Under the pieces are notes generated by a model that was given only the letters and a program-made list of their open reading frames with translations, did not search any database and was not told the origin of the DNA. The translations under genes and the position numbers were made by a program. Below, piece after piece: positions 7,275-15,096 of a DNA stretch of 58,801 nucleotides. Location: NCBI GenBank assembly GCA_910585455.1, contig CAJUEL010000026.1, forward strand, positions 8,165 through 66,965. The letters are read 5' to 3'. The number at the start of each line of letters is the position of its first letter. Within the stretch, counting starts at the first letter, position 1. The DNA is from an uncultured Eisenbergiella sp. (lineage in GTDB: Bacteria; Bacillota; Clostridia; Lachnospirales; Lachnospiraceae).

Positions 7275-8741
7275 TTAACCAAAAAAACTATTATCAACAG
7301 GATCATTATAAAAATCATCTTGTGCCATTTTTAATAAATCAATATCTTTTTGTTCTTGTGGCTCTTGTTGTTTTGGTTCTTCGTCTGTTATTTCTTCGCC
7401 ATAATCAGCAAGTAAAGCGTCAATTTCAGCGTCAGTCAAATCTTGTTCGTTTGCTAATAATTCCTTTATTTTTTCAGGTAAACCCTTTAATATTTTATTT
7501 TCATAGAAGCGGGCTTTTTCTTCATTCCCCCTACATAATGACCTTACTTTTCTAAAATTTCCTTTAATCTTTTTCCAGATTTCAAATTCTTGTGGATCAT
7601 CACTTTCGCCAGAAAAATATTTGCTTAACCTTATAGTTATTTCTTCATCAGATAACCCCATATCAATAGGGAATCTTCTATAACTTTGTCCTTTATCTTC
7701 AGCGGTTCTCAAATTCCCCGCCTTATCTACATATTCCCCCGCTAAACCATCTAAAAATACATTTCTATCTTCAACACTGTTGACGATATTAACAGTATTA
7801 ACAAGTTTAACAGAGCCAAATTTTATATTAACCCTAGCATTATGAGGGTGTGTATCAAAAATTTTAAAAAGGTTCTCTCTACCCTTAAAGGCTTCAAGTA
7901 GGGTATAAGCCCTATATTCAGACCAAATTAAAACAGGTTGTCCGTCATAACCTTCATATGTTGCATTGTCAGCCCCTACTTCAAAAAATATATCTTCGTC
8001 ATTTTCTATATCAGGATATAAAGCCCTAGCAATAGCACGACTTGCCGTGTCTTTACCTTCACCGCCTTTACCAGTGATATAAATATTTATACGAGTTTTT
8101 GGAACTTCCATATTATTTGTTATATACTCAACTCTAAATTTTTTAAGTTTTTCAAGATTAGCCATATATAATAATTTATCTTCTTGTTGACATTCTTTTA
8201 AAGTTTTTCCGAGATACAAGACATCAAATAGCATACGGTCTTTTTTACTTAAATCACCGCCATATTTTAGCTTGTTTTCTTCTCTTTCTAATAATTCCTT
8301 TTGCCAGTCAAAATTTGAAAAAACTTCATCATCAGGATATAGAGTTTTTCCTTCATCTTGACATTTATCACTTGAATGTGTAAGGTATTGAACGCAATCT
8401 AAAAATGCACCCCTACCTTTTGGAATATCAACCATATTTTCAGGAACATTAAACCATTTAGCAACAGCACTCAAAGAAACTTTATTAGGACAATCAAGAA
8501 CAATGTGCCAGTGTTTACCTTTTAATTCACCCGCTTTCCCCTTGCCTTTTGCTTCTTCCTTTTCCGTAAATGTATCTTTATTGTGTTCTATCCAAGCATA
8601 ACGCTTTATGCTTTTATGATCTAATCCATCTTTTATATTTTTTTCACTAAAATGTAAATCTTCACCAGTTGCAGGGTTTTTTGAATATTGAGCGATATTG
8701 AAAACCCTTGCAACGACTTCTTTTTTTTCTTTTTCGTTGAT
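7275..8741 (-). CDS. Replication initiator: HUH-type nickase plus P-loop helicase, apparent ATC start, 488 aa
   Basis: The N-terminal part (codons upstream of 8474) has the HUH-type pair in KGKHWHIVLDCP and, after it, the motif FLDCVQYLTHSSD with the Tyr likely to nick DNA, as in plasmid Rep_2 proteins. The C-terminal half has a Walker A loop ITGKGGEGKDTASRAIARAL typical of superfamily-3-like Rep helicases, and an acidic tail. The longest ATG-less frame begins at ATC 8741-8739, one base into the stop of the upstream gene (TAATC), with AAAGGGG nine bases before it. That is the same spacing as the AAAAGGGG before the next gene's ATG. An alternative is loss of one A in an A8 run (8721-8728) that would join an ATG at 8746. 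Confidence 0.85.
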   Translation of the reverse strand: MNEKEKKEVVARVFNIAQYSKNPATGEDLHFSEKNIKDGLDHKSIKRYAWIEHNKDTFTEKEEAKGKGKAGELKGKHWHIVLDCPNKVSLSAVAKWFNVPENMVDIPKGRGAFLDCVQYLTHSSDKCQDEGKTLYPDDEVFSNFDWQKELLEREENKLKYGGDLSKKDRMLFDVLYLGKTLKECQQEDKLLYMANLEKLKKFRVEYITNNMEVPKTRINIYITGKGGEGKDTASRAIARALYPDIENDEDIFFEVGADNATYEGYDGQPVLIWSEYRAYTLLEAFKGRENLFKIFDTHPHNARVNIKFGSVKLVNTVNIVNSVEDRNVFLDGLAGEYVDKAGNLRTAEDKGQSYRRFPIDMGLSDEEITIRLSKYFSGESDDPQEFEIWKKIKGNFRKVRSLCRGNEEKARFYENKILKGLPEKIKELLANEQDLTDAEIDALLADYGEEITDEEPKQQEPQEQKDIDLLKMAQDDFYNDPVDNSFFG

Positions 8742-9037
8742 TAGACATTACCCCTTTCCTTCTTTTGTTTTTCAGCCTTTTCTTGTATAAGTTCATCAAT
8801 AGCAGTTAATGAAGCAACATTATTCTCATAAATCATAATAAGAAATTCTATTTTTTGTTCTATTCCCCTTATTTTATCAGCCATCATAAAAACGCTTTTA
8901 TCAATATCTATAAGTTCATCAAGGGTATAACCGCTATATAATAATTTATATAAATCAATCCATTCTCTATCTTTCTTTTTATAACCTTCAGGATCACTAC
9001 ATTGTGAGAATCTTGTTATTTTTTTATCTTTATTCAT
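8741..9037 (-). CDS. Hypothetical protein upstream of rep, 98 aa
   Basis: A helical, charged protein (MNKDKKITRFSQCSDPEGYK and onward) with a likely coiled-coil end (AIDELIQEKAEKQKKERGNV). First gene of the rep operon, behind the promoter at 9167-9195. Its last codons contain the ribosome site of the rep gene, so translation of the two is likely coupled. No family recognised; a replication accessory or copy-control protein is possible. Confidence 0.65.
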   Translation of the reverse strand: MNKDKKITRFSQCSDPEGYKKKDREWIDLYKLLYSGYTLDELIDIDKSVFMMADKIRGIEQKIEFLIMIYENNVASLTAIDELIQEKAEKQKKERGNV

Positions 9038-9166
9038 ATATTTTTTTCCTTCCTTTCTTATAAAATAAAAAAATAGATTAAACAGAAAATAAAAGACTTT
9101 TCAGCCCTTCAATTTTTCCATTTAATCTATACTTGTTAGATTTATTATTTAATTTTCTATAATATA

Positions 9167-9195
9167 ATTTTATAAAATTTACCCAGTTTTGTCAA
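9167..9195 (-). promoter_or_regulatory. Rep operon promoter carrying an iteron in its spacer
   Basis: Minus strand: TTGACA (9195-9190), 17-bp spacer, TAAAAT (9172-9167). The spacer contains CTGGGTAAA, the reverse complement of the TTTACCCAG iteron repeated in 9181-9740. Binding of an initiator to the iterons would block this promoter, a common self-regulation of rep genes. Confidence 0.7.
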
Positions 9196-9385
9196 CACTT
9201 CTAATTTTTAAAAGTGGGTATTTTACCCAGTTTTATTTTTATATAAAGTGGGTATTTTTTTATAATTGTGTATTTTACCCAGTTTTATAAATAATTATAG
9301 TAATGTTAAAGTGGGTATTTATATTTTATTGGGTATTTTTTATGTGAATATACTTCTTATTGCTTGTTTTATAAGGGCGAGTATT

Positions 9386-9499
9386 CTTTTCGCAAGCGAA
9401 AAGCCTATTATTTTTATTACGCTCGATTTTCTACCGAAAATCTACGACCAAAAAAGCGGGCGGGTTAGCCTTCTGCTACTTCGTAGCAGCCGCTTTTTT
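9386..9499. repeat. Cluster of three perfect hairpins
   Basis: CTTTTCGC-AA-GCGAAAAG (9386-9403); GATTTTC-TACC-GAAAATC (9425-9442); AAAAAAGCGG (9450-9459) with CCGCTTTTTT (9490-9499), enclosing CTGCTAC-TTC-GTAGCAG (9473-9489). The last is a good bidirectional terminator shape. The set lies inside the iteron field. Confidence 0.75.
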
Positions 9500-9611
9500 G
9501 TTATGTTAATGAGGTCAACTGTCTAAACTGGGTATTCCGTATAGAAAAAGAGCAAGGAACACTTGCAAGGGCTTGAATTTTTACCCAGTTTACCCAGTTT
9601 ACCCAGTTGAC

Positions 9612-9652
9612 CCCTACATAGCCAACACAAGCCCAGTGTTGGCTATGTAGGG
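9612..9652. repeat. 17-bp perfect hairpin between iteron triplets
   Basis: CCCTACATAGCCAACAC (9612-9628) pairs perfectly with 9636-9652 across a 7-base loop. It is flanked by TTTACCCAG triplets on both sides. Likely origin or nick-site structure. Confidence 0.8.
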
Positions 9653-9856
9653 TGTGAAAAAGCCCGTATTTACAGGGTTTTTTAAGGTTTTAAGTTATGT
9701 GATATAACAAATTTACCCAGTTTACCCAGTTTACCCAGTGGTTTTTATAAAATCATAAAAAATCCCGCTTTTTTCAATTTTTTTTAAAAAATCATCATTT
9801 GACACAAAAAATATACTTTCTTGCCAGACTGGAAAGAAAAAGAGCGCACCCAAGGC

Positions 9857-9881
9857 GGAATAACAAAGAGCGTGTTATTCC
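9857..9881. repeat. Perfect 9-bp inverted repeat
   Basis: GGAATAACA (9857-9865) and TGTTATTCC (9873-9881) with a 7-base loop, in the gene-free stretch before the 10076 gene. Confidence 0.6.
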
Positions 9882-10030
9882 ACCCTTACCCATTATTTTT
9901 ATACTGTAAGGCAGTCAAGATCGGGTAGTATTTTTTTGAGAAATACATTCAAAAAAATCTCCACCCTAGCACTTGACAGCCGCCGAGTTTACAGTCTTTA
10001 AAAGAGGGCTAGCACATATACGCTAAATAT

Positions 10031-10038
10031 GGTATACT
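10031..10038 (+). promoter_or_regulatory. Extended -10 promoter of the 10076 gene
   Basis: TGG followed by TATACT (10033-10038) gives an extended -10 element about 37 bases before the ATG. No good -35 is visible at the right distance. Confidence 0.55.
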
Positions 10039-10075
10039 TTATAAATAATTTATAGAGAAGGGAGAACAGCCCAAA

Positions 10076-10471
10076 ATGGCAAAAACAAAAAGATTTCAAA
10101 AACTTATAGATAGATTACCAGAAACAGGAACGCCGCTTATTGACTGGCACAAGTGGCTAATGCAAAACGGTTTTATACAAACCATAGGTATAGACACTGA
10201 TTATATAACAAATGACTTAATAATAGGATATATGTATAAAGGAGATAAAAAAGGATATGAATATTATTCAGTTTCTATATTGATAAAAAGTAATACATCA
10301 GTATATTATTTAAAAAACAAATTATATGATTATTTAGAATACGACAGAAGATACGAGAAACCCCCTATTTTTAAAGAATATAATAAAAATATAGAAGAGA
10401 AAAATATAAACTATTTCCACATAAGAATATACAGCAGAAAGAATGAAGATGAAGATATAACCGTATACTAA
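10076..10471 (+). CDS. Hypothetical protein, 131 aa
   Basis: A basic, Tyr- and Ile-rich soluble protein (MAKTKRFQKLIDRLPETGTP and onward) with no motif I recognise. A GAAGGGAGAA ribosome site lies upstream, with its own promoter and its own terminator. It is transcribed opposite to the rest of the element and is the last gene before the chromosome junction. Monocistronic genes at such an edge are often accessory cargo, but no function can be read from the sequence. Confidence 0.7.
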   Translation: MAKTKRFQKLIDRLPETGTPLIDWHKWLMQNGFIQTIGIDTDYITNDLIIGYMYKGDKKGYEYYSVSILIKSNTSVYYLKNKLYDYLEYDRRYEKPPIFKEYNKNIEEKNINYFHIRIYSRKNEDEDITVY

Positions 10472-10477
10472 GGAAAG

Positions 10478-10503
10478 AAGCCCCCGAAAGAGGGCTTTTT
10501 TCT
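10478..10503 (+). terminator. Intrinsic terminator of the 10076 gene
   Basis: AAGCCC (10478-10483) pairs with GGGCTT (10492-10497), followed by a T run, 7 bases after the stop codon. Confidence 0.85.
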
Positions 10504-10511
10504 TACCTTCT

Positions 10512-10582
10512 GTTTACACAGTTTTTTCTTACACAGTTTACACAGAACGCCCAAAACCTTACACAGTTTTTTACACAGCCAC
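10512..10582. repeat. TTACACAG repeats at the element edge
   Basis: Five copies of (T/C)TTACACAG lie at about 10513, 10529, 10538, 10558 and 10571. They differ from the TTTACCCAG iterons by one base in the core and may be integrase arm sites or a diverged iteron set. Confidence 0.65.
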
Positions 10583-10589
10583 TGAAGCC

Positions 10590-10661
10590 AAAAAAGGGAA
10601 TCAGCCCATATGAGCCGATCCCCTTAAAATTGCTTAAACCCTTGATTTTGCGGGCTTTTCC
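10590..10661. other. Probable right boundary of the integrated element
   Basis: Base composition changes sharply from very AT-rich to chromosomal between about 10,590 and 10,665, at the 3' end of the rubrerythrin gene. A minus-strand hairpin with T run (AAGGGGATCGGC / GGCTGATTCCCTT, about 10,594-10,620) and the AACCCTTGATTTTGCGGGCT segment at 10,626-10,645 lie here and could hold the attachment core. The left end of the element is outside the window, so the core cannot be verified by comparison. Confidence 0.4.
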
Positions 10662-11201
10662 TTAACCGAAATATCTTTTTAATAACCCCTCAAACGCTTT
10701 TCCGTGTCTTGCCTCATCCCTTGCCATTTCATGCACGGTATCATGGATCGCATCCAGGTTCAGGGCTTTCGCTCTCTTGGCAAGATCAAACTTACCTGCG
10801 GTTGCGCCGTTCTCGGCTTCCACTCTCATCTCCAGATTCTTCTTCGTGGAATCCGTCACCACTTCGCCCAGAAGCTCCGCAAACTTGGCAGCATGCTCCG
10901 CCTCTTCGTAAGCCGCTTTCTCCCAGTACAGACCGATTTCCGGATAGCCCTCTCTGTGTGCGACTCTCGCCATCGCAAGATACATGCCAACCTCAGAGCA
11001 CTCGCCCGCGAAGTTCGCTCTTAAATCAGCCATGATGTCCTCGGGTGCGCCCTGCGCTACTCCTACCACATGCTCAGCCGCCCATGTCATCGCTCCATCC
11101 TGTACCGTGAACTTCTCGGCAGGCGCTTTGCAGACCGGACATACTTCCGGAGCCTTCTCCCCTTCATAAACATAACCACATACCTGACATACGAATTTCA
11201 T
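10662..11201 (-). CDS. Reverse rubrerythrin (rubredoxin domain first), 179 aa
   Basis: Residues 1-36 are a rubredoxin-type iron site (CQVCGYVYEG, then CPVCKAP). Residues about 45-178 are a ferritin-like di-iron four-helix domain with the Glu and ExxH ligands in GECSEVGMYLAMARVAHREG, EEAEHAAKFAE and MARDEARHGKAFEGLL. This domain order is the reverse of classical rubrerythrin and is common in clostridia, where the protein reduces hydrogen peroxide and helps oxygen tolerance. It acts in the cytoplasm with NAD(P)H via a reductase or rubredoxin. It is next to PerR, which fits peroxide control. Confidence 0.92.
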   Translation of the reverse strand: MKFVCQVCGYVYEGEKAPEVCPVCKAPAEKFTVQDGAMTWAAEHVVGVAQGAPEDIMADLRANFAGECSEVGMYLAMARVAHREGYPEIGLYWEKAAYEEAEHAAKFAELLGEVVTDSTKKNLEMRVEAENGATAGKFDLAKRAKALNLDAIHDTVHEMARDEARHGKAFEGLLKRYFG

Positions 11202-11300
11202 AGTTCTGATCTCCTTTTCTTATCATTATATTCCTACTGGAAAATCCAGCGGTTTACATTTTAAACACGCGGCGCTGCAGCGTTGCCATAAGCTGCCCTG

Positions 11301-11711
11301 TCACCGGCTGCCGCGATCATGATGTGTCCTGCAGCATTGTGCGCAGCTTCCATAAAACCATGTAACATGACCGGCAATCAAATTTCCGTCATAATATCTG
11401 CCTTCCAGCTCCGCACTCCCGGGCAGAATGTCCATTTCCATATCCAGTACGCTTCCGCACTCCCGGCAGATGAAATGGCAATGGGGAGATGTATCATAAT
11501 CAAAATGATCCACCCCGTCGTCGAAACGCAGCCTGGAGATTTCCCCCAGCTGAGCCAGCAGAGTGAGATTGCGGTATACGGTGCCCAGACTGATATTGGG
11601 GAACTCATTCCTGACAGACTGATACACGACATCTGCTGTGGGATGGTCCCTGCGGGTCATAAGAAAATTCTTGATCGCTTCCCGCTGGCGGCTGTACCTT
11701 AACGCAGACAT
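11301..11711 (-). CDS. perR: Fur-family peroxide regulator PerR-like, 136 aa
   Basis: N-terminal winged helix (YSRQREAIKNFLMTRRDHPTADVVYQSV, with SLGTVYRNLTLLAQLGEISRL as recognition region). The metal-binding part has HFDYDTSPHCHFICRECG with the regulatory His/Asp set and a CxxC, and a second CxxC (GSCAQCC) for the structural zinc. This layout fits PerR rather than Fur or Zur. Two repeat boxes resembling PerR sites lie over and upstream of its promoter, so it probably represses itself. Its neighbour is the peroxide-detoxifying rubrerythrin. Confidence 0.88.
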   Translation of the reverse strand: MSALRYSRQREAIKNFLMTRRDHPTADVVYQSVRNEFPNISLGTVYRNLTLLAQLGEISRLRFDDGVDHFDYDTSPHCHFICRECGSVLDMEMDILPGSAELEGRYYDGNLIAGHVTWFYGSCAQCCRTHHDRGSR

Positions 11712-11750
11712 CCTGTACTCCCTCCTTCATATCAGTAATAATTCCTGTTT

Positions 11751-11817
11751 CTATTAAGAATTATATCCAAAAACTACCTGCTTGTCAAACGATTTATAAA
11801 TATTTAAGAATTATATT
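11751..11817 (-). promoter_or_regulatory. perR promoter with two Per-box-like sites
   Basis: Minus strand: TTGACA (11788-11783), 17 bp, TATAAT (11765-11760). ATATAATTCTTAATAG overlaps the -10 (11751-11766) and ATATAATTCTTAAATA lies upstream (11802-11817). Both resemble half to most of the AT-rich PerR operator. Confidence 0.7.
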
Positions 11818-11845
11818 TTTTTCAGTTTATAAAATAAAACTTTGC

Positions 11846-11950
11846 CTGTGATATAATGAGTGTTAGTGAGGAGAGCATGCTTGCATGTTCGACGAGCGGC
11901 GAATGATGATCACAGACGCCTGCGTCTGTGATATAATGAGTGTTAGCGAG
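11846..11950 (+). promoter_or_regulatory. Duplicated promoter segment before the two-component genes
   Basis: A 25-bp segment CTGTGATATAATGAGTGTTA(G) recurs at 11846-11870 and 11926-11950 with one mismatch, 80 bp apart. Each holds an extended -10 (TGATATAAT). The second copy is overlapped by a perfect palindrome CACAGACGC-CT-GCGTCTGTG (11911-11930), a likely operator. Confidence 0.65.
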
Positions 11951-11984
11951 AAGGATAAGCTCGCAATCAGACAGGAGCATACCC

Positions 11985-13469
11985 ATGAAATTCAAGACAA
12001 AGCTTGCAATTACTTTCGCTACCATTATCCTGTTGCCTGTCCTGTTATCTCTGATCGCTTTTCTGGCGCTCGGAACCCTGTTCGTACGGACAGCGGACCG
12101 TGCCAACGGAATCGAGACGACGGATTACAGCATGATGTCCGATTCCATCGACGCTTTCAGCCACGGAACGGATGACCTTTTTAACATGATCCTGGAAAAG
12201 GCACGAAGCGATCCGGGGCGGCTGGAGGACCGGGAATATCTGGCAGGACTCAACTCCACAGCTGTCAATAAATCTTCCTATATTATTGTCAGAAAAGGGG
12301 AAGAATTATACTATACGGGCAATCTTTCCGCCGCAAACATCATTTTTGACAGGCTGCCCGATTACGGACAGGAAAACGAACGGGCGGATGCCGGCGTTTA
12401 TTTCAGCGACCTGCGCAAGCTGGTCAAGCAGGTGGATTTTTTATTCCTGGACCAAAGCCCCGGAAGCGCTTTCATCGTTACCCGGATCACCAGCATCTTT
12501 TCCAGATCCTTCATGATCGACATGTTTCTGGCGATCGTATTGATTCTGGTGCTGACCAGCCTTTTGCTGACCCAATGGATTCATATGAGCGTTTTTGCGC
12601 CGATTAACCGGCTGAATCTGGCGATGCAGAAGATCGCAGAGGGCAATTTTGATTACACGCTGGAGTCCACGGATGAAAATGAGATCGGCGAGCTCTACCG
12701 CAATTATGAGGATATGCGCCTGCGGCTGAAGGAATCCACCGAAGAAAAGGTGGTCAACGAGGGACAAAACCGGGAGCTGATCAGCAATATCACCCATGAT
12801 TTAAAAACCCCCATCACCGCAATCAAGGGCTATGTGGAAGGCATCATCGATGGGGTGGCGGACACACCCGAAAAGCGGGAGAAGTATTTGCGCACCATTT
12901 ATACCAAGGCAAATGACATGGACCGGCTGATCAACGAGCTGACCTATTACTCCAGCATCGATAACAACCGGATCCCCTATAATTTCCAACGGATTCTTGT
13001 GGCAGATTTTTTTGAGGACTGCGTGGAGGATGTGGGGCTGGATCTGGAATCCAAGGGCATCCGCCTGGATTATTCCAATCTGGTCAGTCCCGGCACGCGG
13101 ATCATCGCTGATCCGGAACAGCTTAAAAAGGTCATCAACAACATCGTTGGCAACAGCATCAAATATATGGATAAGGCGGAGGGCGAAATCGATATCCGCC
13201 TGTTGGACGAGGTAGATTCCATCCGCGTGGAAATTGAAGACAACGGCAAGGGAATCGCCACGAAGGATCTTGCGAACATTTTTGAACGTTTTTACAGGAC
13301 GGATGCTTCCCGCAATTCCACGAAGGGCGGCAGCGGCATCGGACTTTCTATTGTGAAAAAAATCATAGAAGATCACGGCGGTTATATCTGGGCGACCAGC
13401 AAAGAGGGCGAGGGTACATGCCTGCATTTCGTGATCAGAAAATACAGGGAGGCCAAAGAAAATGAGTAA
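11985..13469 (+). CDS. Sensor histidine kinase, 494 aa
   Basis: Start chosen at the ATG at 11985, with AGGAG 9 bases upstream, rather than an earlier ATG at 11940. Residues 8-33 are a membrane segment, then an extracellular sensor of about 140 residues, then a second membrane segment (about 176-200), a HAMP linker and a HisKA domain with the phospho-acceptor His in SNITHDLKTPITAIKGY. The ATP domain shows NIVGNSIKYMDKA (N box), DNGKGI (G1) and FYRTD...GGSGIGLSIVKKI (F and G2 boxes). It passes phosphate to the response regulator encoded in an 8-base overlap downstream. Signal unknown. Confidence 0.93.
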   Translation: MKFKTKLAITFATIILLPVLLSLIAFLALGTLFVRTADRANGIETTDYSMMSDSIDAFSHGTDDLFNMILEKARSDPGRLEDREYLAGLNSTAVNKSSYIIVRKGEELYYTGNLSAANIIFDRLPDYGQENERADAGVYFSDLRKLVKQVDFLFLDQSPGSAFIVTRITSIFSRSFMIDMFLAIVLILVLTSLLLTQWIHMSVFAPINRLNLAMQKIAEGNFDYTLESTDENEIGELYRNYEDMRLRLKESTEEKVVNEGQNRELISNITHDLKTPITAIKGYVEGIIDGVADTPEKREKYLRTIYTKANDMDRLINELTYYSSIDNNRIPYNFQRILVADFFEDCVEDVGLDLESKGIRLDYSNLVSPGTRIIADPEQLKKVINNIVGNSIKYMDKAEGEIDIRLLDEVDSIRVEIEDNGKGIATKDLANIFERFYRTDASRNSTKGGSGIGLSIVKKIIEDHGGYIWATSKEGEGTCLHFVIRKYREAKENE

Positions 13470-14151
13470 AATTCTGATTATTGAAGATGAGGTAGCGATT
13501 GCGGATCTGGAGAAGGACTATCTGGAGCTTTCCGGCTTTGAGGTGGAAATCGAAAACGCGGGCGATTCCGGTCTGGATCGCGCGCTGAAAAGCAACTTCG
13601 ACTTAATCGTGCTGGATCTGATGCTGCCCGGCATGGACGGCTTTGAGGTATGCCGCCGCATCCGCGATGAGAAGAACGTGCCGATCCTCATGGTGAGCGC
13701 CAAAAAGGACGACATCGATAAAATCCGGGGACTGGGTCTGGGCGCCGACGACTATATGACCAAGCCCTTCTCCCCCAGCGAGCTGGTGGCCCGGGTCAAA
13801 GCCCATATGGCACGGTACGAGCGCCTCACCAGCAGTCATCAGAAAGCAAACGATATCGTCGAAATCCGGGGGCTCAAAATCGATAAGACCGCCCGCCGCG
13901 TCTGGATCGATGGGGAGGAGAAGGCATTTACCACCAAAGAGTTCGATCTTCTGACCTTCCTGGCGGAAAATCCGAACCATGTGTTCACCAAGGAGGAGCT
14001 TTTCCGGGAGATCTGGGACATGGATTCCATCGGCGATATCGCCACCGTAACCGTCCATATCAAGAAGATACGGGAGAAGGTGGAATTCGACACCGCCAAT
14101 CCCCAATACATCGAAACAATCTGGGGGGTGGGGTACCGGTTTAAGGTCTGA
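13462..14151 (+). CDS. OmpR/PhoB-family response regulator, 229 aa
   Basis: Receiver domain (residues 1-118) with the acidic pair EDE, the phospho-acceptor Asp in DLIVLDLMLPGMDG, the switch Ser in ILMVSAKKD and the Lys in MTKPFSPSEL. The C-terminal winged helix (about 130-228) has EFDLLTFLAENPNHVFTKEE and VTVHIKKIREKVE, typical of OmpR/PhoB DNA-binding domains. The start overlaps the kinase gene by 8 bases, so the two are co-translated. Targets unknown; the Hsp20 gene ends facing it and is not an obvious target. Confidence 0.94.
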   Translation: MSKILIIEDEVAIADLEKDYLELSGFEVEIENAGDSGLDRALKSNFDLIVLDLMLPGMDGFEVCRRIRDEKNVPILMVSAKKDDIDKIRGLGLGADDYMTKPFSPSELVARVKAHMARYERLTSSHQKANDIVEIRGLKIDKTARRVWIDGEEKAFTTKEFDLLTFLAENPNHVFTKEELFREIWDMDSIGDIATVTVHIKKIREKVEFDTANPQYIETIWGVGYRFKV

Positions 14152-14300
14152 GCCCATATCATTTAGCCCGGTATCAAATCGGGAAGGGAATGGAAAACCG
14201 GCAGCGGACACAGACGCGGGCAGGCGGGAGGGGACAGACAGTTTCCTGGGTAATGCCAGCCCGGATGACATGGCATCTAAACCGGACATCGTGGCAAAAA

Positions 14301-14336
14301 CGGGTAACGGCTCAGGCAGTTCTGTACCGTTACCCG
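14301..14336. terminator. Convergent terminator hairpin
   Basis: CGGGTAACGG (14301-14310) pairs perfectly with CCGTTACCCG (14327-14336) between the response regulator and the oppositely oriented Hsp20 gene. Confidence 0.65.
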
Positions 14337-14347
14337 CTTTACATCTC

Positions 14348-14797
14348 TTATCCTTCGATGGCAATGAACTTCTTCTCTTCCACGGGCTTTTTCACTTCTT
14401 TGGGAAGCGTGAATGTCAGGATTCCATTCTCATATTTCGGATGAATGTCCTCTTCTCTGATATTCTCGCCTACGTAGAAGCTGCGGCTCATGCTGCCGCT
14501 GTAGCGCTCCCGTCTGACGTATTTGCCTTCCTCGTTCTTCTCGTCTCTGTTAAGTCCCTTCGCGGCATTGACGGTGAGGTAGCCATTCTCCAGATGCATG
14601 GAAAGCTCCTCCTTCTTAAAGCCCGGCAAATCGATGTCCACCACATAGCCGGCATCCGTTTCCTTCACATCAGTCTTCATCATGTTTCTGGCGTTCTTGC
14701 CGTATAGCTTCCGGTCCACGTCCGGAAACGCGGGAAATCCAAAATCCTCCATAAAATCGTCAAATAAGTTCTCTCCAAAAATGCTCGGTAATAACAT
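14348..14797 (-). CDS. Small heat shock protein, Hsp20/alpha-crystallin family, 149 aa
   Basis: A hydrophobic N-terminal arm (MLLPSIFGENLFDDFMEDFG) is followed by the alpha-crystallin domain (about residues 38-135), with DVKETDAGYVVDIDLPGFKKEEL and the late motif GILTFTLPK. The C-terminal tail ends KKFIAIEG, holding the I-x-I anchor. The protein is an ATP-independent holdase that keeps unfolded proteins soluble as an oligomer. The gene stands alone, with its own promoter and a leader of about 125 bases containing the hairpin AGAAG/CTTCT. I see no CIRCE element. Confidence 0.93.
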   Translation of the reverse strand: MLLPSIFGENLFDDFMEDFGFPAFPDVDRKLYGKNARNMMKTDVKETDAGYVVDIDLPGFKKEELSMHLENGYLTVNAAKGLNRDEKNEEGKYVRRERYSGSMSRSFYVGENIREEDIHPKYENGILTFTLPKEVKKPVEEKKFIAIEG

Positions 14798-14928
14798 AGG
14801 TCTTCTCTCCTTTCTTTGATATAAAACACTACTATGATTATGCTCTGGCGCTACTGGAAATATGCGGCGCCCGCTTCTTTGAATAAGTATATGCAGAAGC
14901 TTTTCTTCTGTTCTCTTGTTCTAGATGT

Positions 14929-14957
14929 AATATAACATTTATTATCAGCCACGTCAA
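14929..14957 (-). promoter_or_regulatory. hsp20 promoter
   Basis: Minus strand: TTGACG (14957-14952), 17 bp, TATATT (14934-14929). It leaves a long untranslated leader of about 125 bases before the ATG at 14797. Confidence 0.7.
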
Positions 14958-15022
14958 GGGGAGAGTGCTAAAATTGTGTGAACATTCTGTGAAACGGTGT
15001 TACTATATAGATTCCCTATACA

Positions 15023-15065
15023 AAAACCCGGCAAGAAAGTTTTCATCACTCTCCTCCGGGCTTGA
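15023..15065 (-). terminator. Probable terminator of the toxin-antitoxin operon
   Basis: Minus strand: GCCCGG (from 15061) pairs with CCGGGT (to 15026), followed by TTTTT. The stem is short and the loop long, so confidence is moderate. Confidence 0.5.
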
Positions 15066-15096
15066 TGCTTATTACCTGTAATTGTCACACTCCTTT

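Larger units (their letters stand above)
9181..9740. repeat. TTTACCCAG iteron field
   Basis: The 9-mer TTTACCCAG occurs singly near 9179, 9222 and 9275, in the inverted form (A/T)GGGTA(T/A) several times between 9213 and 9535, and as tandem triplets at about 9580-9608 and 9713-9740. The two triplets flank a 17-bp perfect hairpin. No gene is supported in 9266-9990. Confidence 0.8.

Noticed and set aside
9266..9526. Plus-strand frame of 86 codons
   Set aside because: It crosses iterons and three perfect hairpins, and has no ribosome site.
10662..11201. Classical rubrerythrin or ferritin call
   Set aside because: The rubredoxin part is at the N-terminus, so it is the reversed type.
14798..14928. 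RNA thermometer in the hsp20 leader
   Set aside because: The leader is long, but I see no U-rich strand pairing with the ribosome site, so no claim is made.
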